From: Agrocybe praecox
Lineage: Eukaryota > Basidiomycota > Agaricomycetes > Agaricales > Agrocybaceae
NCBI GenBank assembly: GCA_964017145.1
Contig: OZ024843.1
Span: 2,533,001-2,597,000, forward strand
Reading direction: 5' to 3'
DNA length: 64,000 nucleotides
This document shows, piece after piece, positions 1-11,969 of the stretch; positions within the stretch are counted from its first letter, which is position 1, and each line of letters opens with the position of its first letter. Under the pieces are notes generated by a model. That model had not been told where the DNA came from, did not search any database, and was given only the letters and a program-made list of their open reading frames with translations. The position numbers and the translations under genes are program-made.

Positions 1-35
1 TATCATAATTTATATATTATTGCTGTTTAGGTTTG

Positions 36-2063
36 TCATAGAACAACCTCGGATAATCCTGCGACTTCTACTACTCCTCCAACCAAATGCAAACTCCCTG
101 CAACTAAAGCTTTCACAGGACGTTGTATACCCTCGACCACCTTCACAGCATCCTCGATGGATGGCAAAACGTAGATGCGGTTCGCCGGATACGATGGAAA
201 GAGAGAAGACCATGCTAAAGCTAATGCCTGCTGGGTTTTTAATTCGGCCAGATCCGACTCAGATATCGCCTTGCTGGTGAGATCTAAGCCATAAATAAAT
301 AAGTCAGAAATGGATAACAGCGCGACCTTGTACGGCTTACCTCCTTTGAAGTGACCGTCAGCGTATGTGACGTTGGCGCAGAATATAACATGAGAGAAAA
401 AACCGGTGATATCATCCCCATCTCTTTTGTGCAAAGCAAGTTGCGAACGAATGCCTTCTCGGACGGTACCCAAGAAACTATCGCCAGATCGGCCACTTGT
501 GCAATTAAAGATGAGAACTCGTGAGGCTTCCCTAGAATTTAATTGGACAAAGGATAGACGAAGAAAAAGATATTGGCACGTACTCTTCATCCGCATTAGC
601 AGCCGAAATCCCAACTTCTGGAGCAACAAACCATTGTACACAACATTGTAAACTCTCAACTGTATGTGCTCCATCCAAGTACCATGTAACCTTTTCGCGC
701 TTCGGGTCAACAACAGTTTGACACCGGCCAGGCCATCTAGTTTCCACCAGGCCTTTCTCAAAGGAATTCGGTAAACCTTGAGCTTCTATAGTATTTGGTT
801 CCTTCGATTGCAAGAATGATCTCGCAAGTTCTACTGCCAGACCTGCATTCTGTACTTGATGTTTTCCGGACAGCCCTGTGGACCAAACAACTTCAGATTA
901 TGCCTATTGCTCAAAAAATTTAACCCACCTAATTTCAGGCCAGAAAGCTCAGAGATCCCATCCACGACTTTCAAGCCTGCAGCCTTATGCAGAGCTATTA
1001 TGATCTAGAGACATTCTTAACAACAGGTTATCAACGTACCTTTAATTCTTTTGCACGGGATTCAAGCATCGTCATGCCTTCTTGCGGTTGTTGGACAGTA
1101 AATGCTGGAACACCATTCTATTGACACAATTTTCAGTGCTCAAAGTTGAATAACATTGGACATTCCTACCTTGAAGATGCCTCCTTTTTGCCACGCAATT
1201 TCTGTTAAAGTTCTTCCTAAAACGTTGACATGGTCGATCCCTAATGCTGTGATCCCAGTGACGACGGGACTAGGCACAATATTGGTGCTGTCATATGTAC
1301 CGCCGACTCCAACCTCAAGCACGGTCGCATCCACTTTGAGTTGCATGAAGACATGGAAAGCCATCAGCGTCACGAATCTGAAATATCCTGGCATTGGCGG
1401 TGTAGTTGGCACTTCCATCTAGCTATACCTCAATCACCAAAGGAGTACATCATCCTTTGGTTTACTCACTTTGTTATTCTTAATCAACATGTCCCAGACT
1501 TCGAAAAAGTATTTTGCAAATTCCGCCTCCGATATGGGAACACCGTTGATTCGTATTCTCTCCCTGACGGCTACGAGATGTGGCGAAGTGTATAGACCTG
1601 ATTAGGGTATGATCATTTAGCAAAATATTCCTTTTAGTGCCAAATTTCTTATCTGACCCGTTGTCCATCCAGGTTTGGCGTGTCTGATTATTGACTCGGT
1701 GAATGCACTCGTAGAACCTTTGCCTTTCGTCCCTGTGATGTGGATAACTTTGAGAGAATTGAGTTGTTCCGGCTGGTAGAGTTTGAATGCATGTATTTAG
1801 AAGCCAAGAAGGCATGTACTTACGGTATATCCTATCCTATCGAGGTACTCCAACATCTCCGGGATGGCAAACTCGCTTGAGCGACCTCCAGATGCTCGTA
1901 CGGCTTCGAGCGTCGCTGCATTTGACTGCAAAGAATTGAGATGTTCGACGGCTTCTTGATAAGTCTTGGTGGACATGGCTCTGGTGTAGGAATGAGACAC
2001 TGTTCGGACTTGAAAGAGCGAACTCCTAATCGATGCCAGAGTTTTAAGTCTTTGCCATTTCAT
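36..2063 (-). CDS. MET7: Folylpolyglutamate synthase (multi-exon)
   Basis: Adds glutamates to folates using ATP, which retains folate for one-carbon metabolism in cytosol and mitochondria. Seen: the P-loop GTKGKGST (near 1725) followed by SAFTESIIR; the family block VLEVGVGGTYDSTN; GIDHVNVLG; and a C-terminal VAGSLHLVGG motif just before the stop. Several short introns split the gene. The first ATG (2063) opens an Arg/Ser-rich, acid-free leader (MKWQRLKTLASIRSSLFQVR) like a mitochondrial presequence. A second in-frame ATG at 1976 (residue 30) starts MSTKTYQEAVEHL, where cytosolic forms of the family begin. It is divergent to the BRCT gene. Identification is firm; inner exon joins are not all resolved. 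Confidence 0.93.
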
Positions 2064-2444
2064 CGTCAGGTATAATTTAAAAATGGCAGGTCACGATATA
2101 ATCACGACGTGAACCGCGATAATGTGACTAATCCCCGGAGCCCGATCGATTATCCACTCCGGAGTCCGGGGCGGAGGCATAGCGTTATTTTCTAGTCACG
2201 AGACATGTAACGAAATGTGACAACGCGGTTCAAATCGCGCTTTCTTTCGTCTCTCTCTCTCACATGCTTGTATAACATTCATTCATCTATTCATATTTAT
2301 TTGTAAGTATATTCTCACTCGAAGAGCAAGATATTTCATTCGACGCGATACAACGAGAAGAATTTGAACACGACGATTTCAAGACTTTAAGCCACCTATT
2401 TATCATCAAAATTCACTGCATAAACTGTAATATCAACGGTCTAT
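2064..2444. promoter_or_regulatory. Divergent intergenic region (FPGS / BRCT gene)
   Basis: The 381 bp between two opposite start codons must hold both promoters. There is a GC-rich patch near 2130-2180 and a pyrimidine-rich CTCTCTCTCT stretch near 2252. No specific factor site can be claimed. Confidence 0.5.
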
Positions 2445-3268
2445 ATGGAAGCTTTTTTTCCTGTCATATCGAAGGCAAGATCTAAGACCAAGGGCAAAGG
2501 CTCAGAGAGCATAAGCGAGGTCGACAAGAAAGGCTCAATCCACCACGACAAGCAGACACGCCCACTAGATTTGAAAGGTGGTTCACGCGACTTTGATTCA
2601 AATGGATTTACTTCATCTGGTTCAATCTCCTCTTACAACATAACGCAAGGGCTTTTGAAAACCCTCTCAGATGTCTCGAATCCGATTACGCATTCTGACA
2701 TCTACAAAAGATCGGGTAGGCATTTCCATATTTCGTGTAGGATAGATTTTGCTGACAGTGATCTAGATCATATCGTCTCGTCTGCTACTGGACATCAAAT
2801 ATCAGAGGGTCGAAGGGATCACTCTACTTGGATAGCAGAACGCGGTCATAAACTTCGCGCGCAACGAGAAGATAACAAATTTGCCAATAACAATGGCAAT
2901 GGTATACTGGAGAACGTCTGTGTTTACATTGATGGCTACCTCGAATCTACCACCGATATCGAGATGAAGAGACTTGTTGTACAAGCTGGTGGGGAAATAG
3001 TGTAAGTTGTGTTCAAGCTCTTTACATTGCTCTATGCGCTAATTCCGTCACCAGCTTCTCTGCATCCCGCTGTACACACATCGTCACCTCACGTCCTTTA
3101 AGCGGCTCGAAAACAGAACGGCTACTAGCGCGGAAAAACAAAAAGAGTGTATACGTTGTCAAACCCGAGTGGATCCTGGATAGCATTGCCATTGGAAAGC
3201 GACGGCCCGAGCGGTCGTATATTATTCTCAAGGCTTCAAACTCGTTGGCCAAATTCCTGGAGCAGTAA
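2445..3268 (+). CDS. Small stand-alone BRCT-domain protein (Rev1-like BRCT)
   Basis: Two exons joined over an intron at 3002-3054 (GTAAGT...CCAG) give about 257 residues. The first two thirds are polar and low-complexity (Lys/Ser-rich, FFPV at the N-terminus). The last ~95 residues form one BRCT domain: VYIDGYLESTTDIEMKRLVV, AGGEIV, CTHIVTS, then VVKPEWILDSIAIGKR with the hallmark Trp. The closest family pattern I know is the BRCT of the translesion polymerase Rev1 (YVNGYT...VVRPEWIVDSI), but no polymerase domain follows: a stop lies at 3266 and the next gene is unrelated. A role in binding DNA-damage-response partners is inferred. It shares a 381-bp divergent promoter region with the folylpolyglutamate synthase gene. 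Confidence 0.85.
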
Positions 3269-3570
3269 TAATGTATAGGTTACGAATGGACTCTTTTAAA
3301 TTTAAACAAATTTCACATGTAGCTGAGTCCAATGGTTCTTTGATATGTACGCTCTTGGTCCAAATTCTGATATCTTTACATTCAAATGGGGTTTATCCAA
3401 CATTTATAAAGCGGACTTGTCACCGGATTGCACGGCCGTATGAGAGAATAGTTTTTATTCCACCTGGTGGGATGTATTATTTGATCACATGCGAGGCAGG
3501 TTAGGAATTGCTTCACTTGCGTTCCCTATAAATAAGAAGGGTTGATGTGGCCTTTCAAATTTCATGAGCA
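3269..3570. other. Intergenic, no gene seen
   Basis: The 302 bp between the BRCT gene stop and the aldose epimerase start contain only short open frames without a recognisable domain. Near 3525 the stretch CCCTATAAATAAG, about 45 bp upstream of the epimerase ATG, resembles a TATA box. Confidence 0.4.
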
Positions 3571-5259
3571 ATGGCTACCTCCCTGTTCTTTGCATTCTGC
3601 TTGACGTTGTTACCTTGTCTGGTATCTGCGAGCAAGCTACCAGATAATGTAGATAATTATCACATTATCTGGATTGGTTACGTTACTGACATCATCCATC
3701 ATAGATCTTGAAGCCTATCAATTTGGTGGCTCCTGATGCATCTGTTCGAGCAGCATTTATTCCATTCGGAGCCACAACGACAAACTTTTGGGTGAAGGAC
3801 AAGGTTTGTCCTGATATTTTCTGCGACACTACTGCAAGAACACTATATTAAACATTCCTAAATTTCCGTAAAGCATGGCGTCTTCAGGGATGTATTGCTC
3901 GGATTCGATGACCATGTGCGTAAAATTGGTATTGGGTTGTTGGAAAATGTAACTGACATCGACATCATGAAGACTTTATATCAGAGTGACGCAAAAGGAC
4001 ACCCTTATTTCGGCCCTATAGTAGGAAGGTCGGTCGAGAAGCAATGTCATATTACATTGAGAGCAGCGTCTCCCTAATCTTCAAATTCTACTTTCAGATA
4101 CGCCAACAGAATCCGAAATGGCACATTCACGATCCCTATCAGTAAAGATGCTTCTGGTCCCAATAAATTCTTCGTTCCGCGGAATGAAGGTGGGGTTCTC
4201 TGTACGCTTGAAATCGGCGCCTATGATCCCAATTTTGAATACAGGGAACAATACTTTGCACGGTGGTTTCGATGGATTCGACCGCCGTCCGTGGCAAGTA
4301 GCCAAAGTGTCGCCGAATTCGGTAACGTTCAACTTGGTGGACCCTGCTGGTACTCAAGGCTTCCCCGGAACAGTATCGACGACGGTATGTTACTTACTGC
4401 ACACTGTATAATCTGAAGCGAGCTCAATCGCAAACTGTTCTTGGTAGGTCACCTATACACTAGAACCCAAGTCTACCTGGAAAATAAGTATTGACGCTGT
4501 TGCCTCTGCAAAAACGCCTATTATGTTGAGTGGGCATCATTATTGGAATCTCGAAGCATACCAAGAATCGCAAGATTTGAATGGTCACTTCGCGCAATTC
4601 CAAGCCTCCAAATTCGTCGCTACGGACGGGAATTTGATACCGACCGGACAATTAACGTCTGTTGCTGGGACTGCCATGGATTTCCGAAAAGCGAAGTCTA
4701 TTGGAAAAAGTATCCCTGATACCGCTGCAGCGCAGTTTTGTGGAACTGGTGATTGTTATTTCCAGATTCTTGTCGTTAAATTTGCTGATGTCTGTTTTGT
4801 TTAGGTTGCGTGGGCTTTGACAATTGCTGGGTCTTTGACAAAGTACAAGAAAAATCCCCTGCACTTTCTGTCTGGAGTGTTAATTCTGGAATCAAGTAAG
4901 AATCGTTCACCATCCTCCAACAAGCTGGTGTTTATTTTGCAAACAGGCTGGACGTATTCACAAACCAACCGGCCCTTCAAGTACGTATAACTGTGCTTGG
5001 CTACGACGACCATTTATGAAATTAACTATGTACTCACTAGATTTATTCCTGTAACGGGATCTTCAACGCTTCTTTGCCCATCCCACGGAAAGTGACTCAA
5101 GGTGGCCCTCAGCAAGTGTATGCCGACCATTCTTGTGTTGTTATTGAAAACGAGAGTTTGATCGACGCCATCAACAACCCTGAATTTGGTGTGGACCAGA
5201 TCTTCGGGCCTAACAGATCATATAATTGGGAAGCGTCATATGTATTTTCCACCCTATGA
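3571..5259 (+). CDS. Secreted aldose 1-epimerase (galactose mutarotase family)
   Basis: Interconverts alpha and beta anomers of sugars such as galactose or glucose. The start MATSLFFAFCLTLLPCLVSA is a clear signal peptide, so the enzyme is probably secreted. About eight introns are inferred. The spliced product carries the family's active-site series in order: YANRIRNG (Asn-Arg), NTLHGGFDGFDRRPW (His), GHHYWNLEAY (catalytic His), GFDNCW (Asp) and CVVIENES (catalytic Glu). Splicing at 4189-4244 is needed to join the FVPRNEG frame to the NTLHGG frame, since unspliced frames break the domain. The first intron donor (3649) lies inside a 33-nt palindrome listed separately. Confidence in the family is high; the sugar substrate cannot be read from sequence. 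Confidence 0.9.
3640..3672. repeat. 33-nt near-perfect palindrome across a splice donor
   Basis: An 11-bp arm (3640-3650, CCAGATAATGT) is matched exactly by its reverse complement at 3662-3672 (ACATTATCTGG). The 11 nt between them are one A followed by GATAATTATC, itself a perfect palindrome. The whole therefore folds with a single bulged base. It contains four GATAA/TTATC cores. The intron-1 donor GT (3649-3650) ends the left arm. Confidence 0.85.
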
Positions 5260-5887
5260 AGAAGCTATGGCGCAGTTGGATCCTCTTACGGCCAAAGGCA
5301 AACACGGATTGGTGAAGAATATTTCGATTGTCTGAAGAAAAGAACAGTGATGTATATACATGATAACAGTTATCCGAAGAAATGGCACCAGATTGGCATC
5401 TGAAAGAAAAACTATGAGCATCGATGCATGAAAAGGAGTGTGAAAAAAAGAAGAAAGGTCAGGGCGCCCAAGCGTAAATAGGGCACCAGGGTAAATTTTC
5501 GTCAAAGAGTTCTAAGAACCCTTGGCCTGGTGCACAGCGTAATTTCATCATATATATTGTAAGGAATGTTACTCACAATAAAAGTGGGACTGCAAATAGA
5601 GGATCCAGGAAAGAGATCATGGATGTTTACAAGAAGAAGGTTGCGGGGCTTATATATGTCCTGAAAAAAAAAAAAAAAAAGGTCACATCCTCACACGGTC
5701 ATGCACATAACGGCGTGACACTGTCATATTGCATGACATATTAAGCAGTGGTGCCGGCAAGGGCCATACATGATCCATCTGAGCGCCGTGTCGGGTCAGT
5801 CCAGTCTTCTGACCTTAGGATTCTACACCCTATCGAATGCTCCGTACTTCCCAGTAATCCACGTCGCCCAACTCTCGTATTGTCATT
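5260..5887. other. Intergenic with A17 tract
   Basis: The 628 bp between the aldose epimerase stop and the EFR3 start show no coding signal with a recognisable domain. A run of 17 A lies at 5664-5680. The right end serves as the EFR3 promoter and 5' UTR. Confidence 0.4.
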
Positions 5888-8800
5888 ATGCACTTGTTCA
5901 CTGCCAACCATGTGAAACTCCTAAACTCTTGTTATCCTCCTGCATCGTCTTTAACTACTGCTGGCCCTGATTATTCCCCAAACTCGCATGAACTCAGTCG
6001 ACTCACTTATTATGCGTTAGTTCTCTCGGCCAAAATATACAATGACCCCAAATTCTAAATTTCGTACAGGTCAAACCATCCTGGCAAGTTAGCGAAAGTC
6101 GGCAGCGAGTTGGATAAGAGGTTGAGGCTGGAATGTAAAAAAGCCAAGTCAGGAAATATTCGTTCGAGAGCGTGAGCCATTATTCCAATAATTGTATAAC
6201 CTGTCGCTCAAATACGTTCCTCAAGCTCCTTGCTCATGTCATTATCCATCTTTCGCGCTCTCGCAACGGAATGTAGACGAGATATCGCACTCCTCTCGCC
6301 GTCCCTGATTGGTGCCGTTGACTGCACTCTCACTTCTTTCCCTTCGGACTTAGAAGTCATTGCGAGAGCTGCCAGTGTCGTAAGTGTTTTTTTTTACAGC
6401 TTTTACAGGCCATTTTTCTCAAGCCTAGAAAAGTTTACAGCGTGGACTACTTATACAAATGGGCACTTGATAGGTGCTGACAGCTATATGACCAAGGATT
6501 ATCTGTCTATCCTCAAACAATTTGCGGCTTTGAGCAGCATGGTATCCCCTGACCAAGAAATTCAAAACCGGTTAGTTTCTATCTTGGATAGTAATATTAT
6601 TGGATCCAATCTTTCAAACCTGCAGGACGCGGCTCATAGGCCTGGCTGCAATAACTGCGGCGCTTAATTCAGAAGCCCTTTATAATGATATTGGGCAGTT
6701 TGGAGCTCAGGTTTCAATCATCCTGCGCCCGATCATGGTCATTATTGTAGAAACCGCCATTTCTCTTTTGGATGCTCAGTAAGCCTTCAATTCTACCCCA
6801 GACAATCCTCAATCTCTGAAACCACCATAGAGCTTTTCAAGTTAAGGACGCTCCTTCTTCCCCTTACTTGGCCGAATTTCGAACACGACCCGCTCTTGAG
6901 CGGCGAGCGGCTTCCATTCATGTACACATTGACGGCGACAGAGGTCCTTCGATCGACGAAGTTTCGGATGCTTCCCTCCATGCTCTTTTCTCGCTCCTTA
7001 GCCATGCCAATGGGGCTCAACTGGGATATATAATGCAGTCATCTTTAGATAATCTGGATGACCTCAGAAGTTGGCCCAACACTACCCATTGTTGTTGGTA
7101 CGCACAGAGAATCGCAGAATGGGCTCAATATCAGTATCGCTACGTTATTCCCACATGGCTAGTGGACTGCCTTCTTTCTCAACCAGACACGGAAGAAAAT
7201 CCAGCCCTTCACAAAACTCTTGCTGCCATGGTCACAGCTGTTTTCACCTCACCGACACCTCTTATCAATCTATCTTCCTCTGACATCATGTCAAATCTGG
7301 TGACATTTCTACTGCGTCGAATCGCGACTGCTCCAGAAGAAAACACATTATTGGCTGTAGTTGAATGTATATCATCTCTGGGTTGTCATGTTTATTATTC
7401 CGATCAGATTCAAGACCTTGCGGTTAGTTTTTTCCCCCCTATGTCTGACAATGCACTAATAGGGTTCGCATATTAGGCAGAATTGATTGGACGTCTTGTG
7501 ACTGTCGAAGTGCAGGGAAATATCGTCCGCGATAAAGCAAGCACGTCGCAAAGCAGATCTACTTCGATTCATTGCCTGCTAGAAGGGTTGATTGGGCTGA
7601 TTCGAATGGCCCAGACTAATGAATCTTCGGAAGAAACAAAAGAAACCGTAACTTCAGAGAAAACAAAGAAGATTATAGATACTATGACTGTTCCCAACGC
7701 TACGCAAACGGACGAACGGGCTTCGCGTAGAACTAGAATCCCTCCTGATATTTGGCAAGACACGCTGAGCCTACTCTGTGACAACGATCATCGGGTGAGG
7801 CATGACGCAGCGACCGCGCTTATATACTACATTAGCCAGGAAATGCCCAGGCACAATGATACGGGTGGACACGAAAGGCCAAAGCATATACGACGACTTC
7901 CAGATGGTTCGTCACTCACAATTCGCGCTTATCAAAGCATCGGAGATGGTGGGCACAGGTTTCTCACTTCCATTCACGCATACGCTTTCATTCTTGCAAT
8001 TTCAACCTTTTTGAATATGCCTTTGACGACTGTGCCGACCTCCACTACCGGTCATGCATCAGCCAGGAGCTCAGACGATTCGCATGATCTACAGGAGAGA
8101 CTTATCACTACACCGACCACGGGCAGGCGGTCATTGAATGCTCAGAACTCTCCTAGAGTTCGAAAGGAATCCTTAATTTTGCGCCTTCTAGAAAAAATGC
8201 CACCTCATCCAACAACAACCTCAAAGGCGACGGAGGAGGACTACGCCAACATTTTAAAGATACTCAATACCATTCATATATATTTGCCGTTATATGGACT
8301 AATGACAGGGATACCCATGTTACTGGCATTGAATAATGCTCTTGATACCCAAGAGGTCAATTCGGACCTCATTCAACGTATAATTACTATAAAAACCGTA
8401 ATCGCGCACGTCTGGCGCACAATTGGTCATGTGTGGAAGATACAAGAACTAGTTTTATTGGCAGACCAGGTACGCTCACTTGTTCATATTTTAAAAGTCT
8501 TATAAAAATTAACACGTCCTCTAAGGCCATCCAGTCTTTTACCAGCCTTCCAAAACCAGGGCCGACTGACCTTATTCCTTCCCCGCGGACACTTGGCGTA
8601 AATATTGAAAACGCACTTTCCCTTCTTACAAGTTGTCGAACTGTCCAAGAAGCAATTGGGTTTGACCAAGAAGCATTATTCAGGCGATTGACACAAAAAT
8701 GGACACCAGAAATGGCCCTTAGAGATCGTCAGTGTGCTGCACGTGTTTTATTCCAGCACCTCAATCTCACATGCCTTGTATATATAGACGACAGTACTTC

Positions 8801-9212
8801 CGGGTATGAAAACACATTCCGAGGGGATGGTGTTTCCCCGCTACTCAAAATATCGCCTGCACTCATGCGCATCGAAAATATATCCCTTCAAAGTCTAGCA
8901 CGGTCCACGCGGGGCCTTGGCGTTACCGACCTTCGAGAAGCCCTGGAAGGCAGGAGCAGCATGTCAAATCCTGCACTCGCTCGACCACCTTCAGTATCCA
9001 CCCTTGACCATGCGTCATCATCGCTCATGACTGGAGATCCAAGCTTACGACTGACACAAACACGATCAAGGTCCAGGGCGGCCAAGAAGCGTTCGACGCC
9101 TGCTGGATCGGGTGAGGTTCGCGATGTACTGACACGGTTGGGAATTACCAAGCACAACAGTAGCCTTCTCAAGGCCACCTTCCCAGCCTTGCAGAAGGCG
9201 AATCAGGGTTGA
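5888..9212 (+). CDS. EFR3: EFR3-like plasma-membrane scaffold of the PI4-kinase complex
   Basis: EFR3 proteins anchor the Stt4 (PI4KIIIalpha)/Ypp1 complex at the plasma membrane and so support PI4P synthesis there. The spliced start is MHLFTANHVKLLNSCYPPAS, with SPNSHELSRLTYYA before the first intron, then a basic stretch (KLAKVGSELDKRLRLECKKAK) suited to binding acidic membrane lipids. ALATECRRDIALLSPSLIGA, LEVIARAASVFTAWTTYTNG and YLSILKQFA follow, which is the conserved helical-repeat N-terminal region of fungal EFR3. I infer six introns, including one of 54 nt (6379-6432) that is in frame and free of stops, so retention would be silent. The tail after about 8900 is Ser/Arg-rich and probably disordered. 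Length is about 970 residues. The next gene downstream is on the same strand. Confidence 0.9.
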
Positions 9213-9752
9213 ACTTACGAACAAATGGACACAGGGACACATGGATACTATTTATTTAATTTACTTTACCCGTAATAAACTACATTTTTGCATTCATAGA
9301 TAGTAACAGACTCCAGCGAAAACTATTAACTGTCCTGGTTTTTTATATGCTCTCTTCTGAGTCCTATATTGTGCCGCTGCACACATTTTGTTGATTTTTT
9401 TTGGATACTTATAACTTAGAGCCACAGTACTAAACATCAGTAGGTCGTGTGTTCGGGCCGCTTATTTGAACAAGTTGTCAATCACCATGATCGTCGTCTG
9501 AGTGTACTTATTTGCGATCTTATGGCTCATGTGCATACAATACTCTGCAAATGCGTCGAAAACATGCCTGCAAACCGTGACGGTGTAAGGGTCCAGGACC
9601 TTTAGAACGTTTAATTATGCCATCAACAACCTTGTTTGGCGAAGCAAACAATTCATTCACGAACCTATTTAGGAGCCTAGTGACTCTGAACTCGAGCCTT
9701 TAGGGTCCGACGGTTGCCGGGACTGTCTGAGTGTTCTACGGATTCTGTACGT
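9213..9752. other. Intergenic region
   Basis: The 540 bp between EFR3 and the flavin oxidoreductase hold an AATAAA at 9274-9279, a plausible 3'-end signal for EFR3. No gene or repeat is recognised. Confidence 0.4.
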
Positions 9753-11614
9753 ATGAGCGTATCGCTTGATGCTTCTGATGCAGCTTCTCTCACTCAGCAA
9801 GCGAAAGCAGAGAGCTCACAAACCGAAACCAGTTATAATGTTGACCCCGAACCGGTTGGTGTATTCCAACATGTGACACTTCCGTGCGGTTCTACACTTC
9901 CCAACAGACTTGTGAAAGTGAGTGAATTACTCAGATTACAGTCCTTGGCGTCTATCTAAAGAATAATGCATTTCGCAGGTCGCGATGTATGAACATCTTG
10001 CTTCTTTCCTTGGGGGTCCTCCAAATGAATACCATCTCCGGTTATACTCCGAGTGGGCAAAACATGACTGGGGTATGATAATAACAGGAAATGCTCAGAT
10101 ATCGAAGAACCACCTTAGCCTTGGGAGAGATATAATACTTCCTTGCTCCAAAACAGAAGAAGAAGAGTCCTTGCGGGCATATCAACGACTCTCCGACGCC
10201 ATCCATGGTGTTTATTCGGTGTCTGGGCGTCAAGATGAGACCAAGCGCAATAAAACTCTCGCAATACTGCAGTTGAGCCACACAGGTCGGCAGGCAGCCA
10301 ATTTTCTCGGCGGGAAGATTCCTCTCCGCAATCCTCCTTTAGCACCGAGTGCCATAAGGGTTGGATCTGGAACTCATGCTCCTGTCGGCTCGAAACTTCT
10401 GAATGCGCTAGTATTCCAAGTTCCCAAAGAAATGTCCAAATCGGATGTAGTATCTACCATGGATGCTTTTGTGCAGGGCGCTGTTTTAGCACACCGCGCT
10501 GGTTTCGATGGTGTGCAGCTGCATGCAGCCCATGGATGTAAGCCCTTTTTGTTTTGTTATTTACACATCAGATTTCTTACGACGAGTAGATCTCCTGGCA
10601 CAATTCTTATCTGAGAAGGTTTGGCATTCCAAATTTTTCCTACTTGAAGCAAAGCTCAGTTCTCTTTTGTAACAGTCAAATATACGCACAGATGCGTATG
10701 CGCCCGATAAAGCGCTTGATATGATCCGCAGTATTGCTGAGGGCATAAGATTGTCCACCAGCTCAAACTTTGCCATATGTATCAAGCTTAATGCGGCTGA
10801 TTATCTCCCAGCTGCTTCTTCTACCTTTTTGAGTGATGGAGAAAAGAAAGCGATTCAGCACCTCCTTACCATAGCCAGCTGGGGATTAATTGATATGATT
10901 GAAGTTAGTGGTGGAGACTATGAAAACCCCGGTCAGTGAACTTACTTCAGGCCCATACGTGTTACCATATTCATCGTTGAATATCCAGATTTTGTAACGC
11001 CGTCAGCTCCTGAATCCTCCAAGTCGCCACGAACAGCTCTTTTTTCAAGATTTTCTCACCAAGCTCTTAAAGCACTCGACAATTTCCGACAAACATACCA
11101 TGGGCCTGTACCACTGATTCTCTTGACTGGGGGACTCCGTACCCCTGGATTAATGTCCTCTGCACTCTCTGCGAGGCACGCCAATTTGCTTGGAGTTGGT
11201 AGAGGGTCTGTGCTTTGTCCAGATTTGCCCATCATACTTCGCGAAAGGTTAAAAAACCCCGCTCGATGGAACAATGTACTATTTCGCGAAGAACCGGATT
11301 TGCGCAAGCCCCAGATAATGGAAATGTGGCCATTCACTTGGATATGGTACCTTATTCCTAAAATGAACCTCATAGGAGCAGGGGCCACTGTCGCTTGGTA
11401 CACTCTTATAATGAGGGACATTGCATCTGCCTGTCCAGATACCGAACTTCGCCATCTCCCACCTAGATATGAGGTCGGTGGTTTACAATCCATCCTTCAA
11501 ATGTATTTTTGGATTACACCACAGTCTTATAAAAACAAGACGTTTTTGTTGTCTTCCTCCCTGTTCATTACCTTGTTCAGTATTATCATAGGTCCTGCGC
11601 TTATAGGAAGATGA
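9753..11614 (+). CDS. NADH:flavin oxidoreductase, Old Yellow Enzyme family
   Basis: An FMN-dependent ene-reductase/NADH-oxidase-type enzyme. The barrel begins GVFQHVTLPCGSTLPNRLVK and continues with WGMIITGNAQIS, LQLSHTGRQ (the LxHxGR signature), FDGVQLHAAHGYLLAQFLS and NIRTDAYA after splicing at 10539 and 10618. IDMIEVSGGDYENP, LTGGLRTPG and a GVGRG phosphate-binding turn follow. These match the fungal NADH-oxidase branch of the family. ATG 9753 is the only in-frame ATG before the domain. The end is uncertain: the open frame runs to 11614 with a hydrophobic tail (LLSSSLFITLFSIIIGPALI). Alternatively, a GTATTT...ATAG intron (about 11503-11590) would remove that tail and move the stop to 11622. 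It is convergent with the CoA-transferase gene. Substrate unknown. Confidence 0.87.
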
Positions 11615-11969
11615 ACCGGTAAAATACAAGTACAATTTATTCTTTGGCTCAAACGGATACCTCTATCTTTAGGCAGATGCAGTTTTTTTGTGTACATTTA
11701 TCTAGTTTCTATCTTTATTGTCCTTGAGTCTCAGAGACTGCCTCGACAAATGAATGTACCCCAATTTTCGTCCAAGTTGAATCGTGTTCGCTTGGGCCCT
11801 GCATCCTTTCACGGAATCATGAAATGGAATAATCTGGCCGTTCGTCTTCCCTCGTCTTCCAACTCTCTCTGTTCAAACTCTTACAAAATTTTAGAAAAGT
11901 GCCATGTCATACACCAATGCCGAAGCGGAGCGAGGCCGCAACTTGTATATATTATACATACTACATAGA
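11615..11969. other. Convergent 3' intergenic region
   Basis: The 355 bp between the stops of two convergent genes have no recognisable coding or repeat content. Confidence 0.35.

Noticed and set aside
5664..5680. A17 run as the poly(A) tail of a retrotransposed copy
   Set aside because: No coding remnant or target-site duplication was found next to it; simple slippage is enough.
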